Shown: piece after piece, positions 63,777 through 64,000 of the stretch | Numbering within the stretch: position 1 is the stretch's first letter | Layout: every line of letters begins with the position of its first letter | NCBI RefSeq assembly: GCF_002000485.1 | Contig: NZ_MLAJ01000007.1 | Span: 62,001 to 126,000, forward strand | Reading direction: 5' to 3' | Length of the DNA: 64,000 nt | Origin: Rodentibacter ratti | Lineage (GTDB): Bacteria > Pseudomonadota > Gammaproteobacteria > Enterobacterales > Pasteurellaceae | The notes under the pieces: generated by a model | Databases searched by the model: none | What the model saw: the letters and a program-made list of their open reading frames with translations, nothing else | What the model was told of the DNA's origin: nothing | Translations under genes and position numbers: made by a program

Positions 63777-64000
63777 ATGAATTTAAAAGCCACTTCGCCA
63801 CTCGCTGAGTGGCTTTCTTATTTAGAAAATAGCCATTTTAAAGCCATCGATCTTGGCTTAGAACGAATTAAATCCGTCGCAGAAAAAATGGATCTGTTAC
63901 ACCCGGCACCTTATGTGATCACCGTGGGGGGAACGAATGGCAAAGGAACAACTTGCCGTTTATTAGAAACGATTTTGCTGCGGCATGGTTTGCGTGTAGG
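63777..64000 (+). CDS. folC: Dihydrofolate/folylpolyglutamate synthase, 5' part, runs off window
   Basis: ATG 63777 starts MNLKATSPLAEWLSYLENSH. It continues to the conserved ATP-binding loop ITVGGTNGKGTTCRLLE (about residues 48-64), the Mur-ligase-like P-loop of FolC. The frame is open to the window end (about 74 codons seen of roughly 430). It adds glutamate to dihydropteroate and folates. The accD-folC order is common in gammaproteobacteria; the one-base gap suggests coupling. Confidence 0.93.
   Translation, partial: MNLKATSPLAEWLSYLENSHFKAIDLGLERIKSVAEKMDLLHPAPYVITVGGTNGKGTTCRLLETILLRHGLRV

Overview
The window is chromosomal DNA from a member of the Pasteurellaceae. Roughly fifty perfect copies (counted by eye) of the Haemophilus-type DNA uptake signal AAGTGCGGT lie across it on both strands. 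Nearly every housekeeping gene is Haemophilus-like in sequence. Several blocks keep the order I recall from Haemophilus influenzae: pykA-dnaB-alr-pgi, prs-ispE-lolB-cca-ygiM-pit-DUF47, radA-lrp-ftsK-lolA-rarA, and thiM-thiD-thiE-MFS. The genus (Haemophilus, Aggregatibacter, Pasteurella, Rodentibacter) cannot be settled from this sequence alone.

Layout. 1-720: the edge of an integrated element (5' part of a P4-type integrase running off the left end) beside a tRNA-Val(GAC) gene. 945-6807: pykA, dnaB, alr, pgi. 6888-14170: a 7-kb array of Rhs fragments, all on the minus strand. It has core pieces fused to different toxin tips, each tip followed by its own immunity gene, and no complete Rhs gene. 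14172-21190: a surface-polysaccharide/LOS cluster with a flippase, pyruvyltransferase-like protein, GT25, Wzy-like polymerase and two GT2 enzymes. 21216-22990: MltB-like transglycosylase and a lipoprotein. 23096-31139: an eight-gene operon for FTR1/P19-type iron uptake (permease, P19, DUF2318-YHS protein, two FtsX-type permeases, ATPase, TlpA-like thioredoxin, c-type cytochrome). 31301-37843: prs, ispE, lolB, cca, SH3-domain protein, pit and its DUF47 partner. 38190-46156: CYTH phosphatase, radA, lrp, ftsK, lolA, rarA. 46180-46930: a stray Rhs fragment lying in the remains of a duplicated SnoaL-like gene. 47544-51542: SbmA/YddA-type ABC exporter and TonB-dependent receptor. 51712-58614: a TPP-riboswitch-controlled thiamine salvage operon (thiZXY, tenA, thiM, thiD, thiE, MFS transporter). 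58705-64000: MATE pump, ribE, DedA protein, rplY, truA, accD and the start of folC.

How parts work together. The thiamine operon imports pyrimidine precursors (ThiXYZ), regenerates HMP (TenA), phosphorylates HMP and thiazole (ThiD, ThiM) and joins them (ThiE). The FTR1/P19 operon couples an inner-membrane iron permease to a periplasmic copper/iron protein, a probable redox chain (thioredoxin, cytochrome, YHS/DUF2318 protein) and a MacB-like ABC unit. This operon and the TonB receptor share a similar candidate Fur operator at their promoters.

The most unusual region is the Rhs array. Each of its five module junctions carries, on the coding strand, a motif matching the rRNA antitermination element boxA (GCTCTTTAACAATT or close variants). 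One of them also has a boxB-like hairpin just upstream. I infer that these could let RNA polymerase read through untranslated silent cassettes so that the immunity genes are expressed. Other oddities are an in-frame TAG and a poly-A frameshift that each break an Rhs reading frame, a two-hairpin repeat that has become part of the LolA signal region, and a 23-codon mini-ORF whose ribosome binding site overlaps the TPP aptamer.
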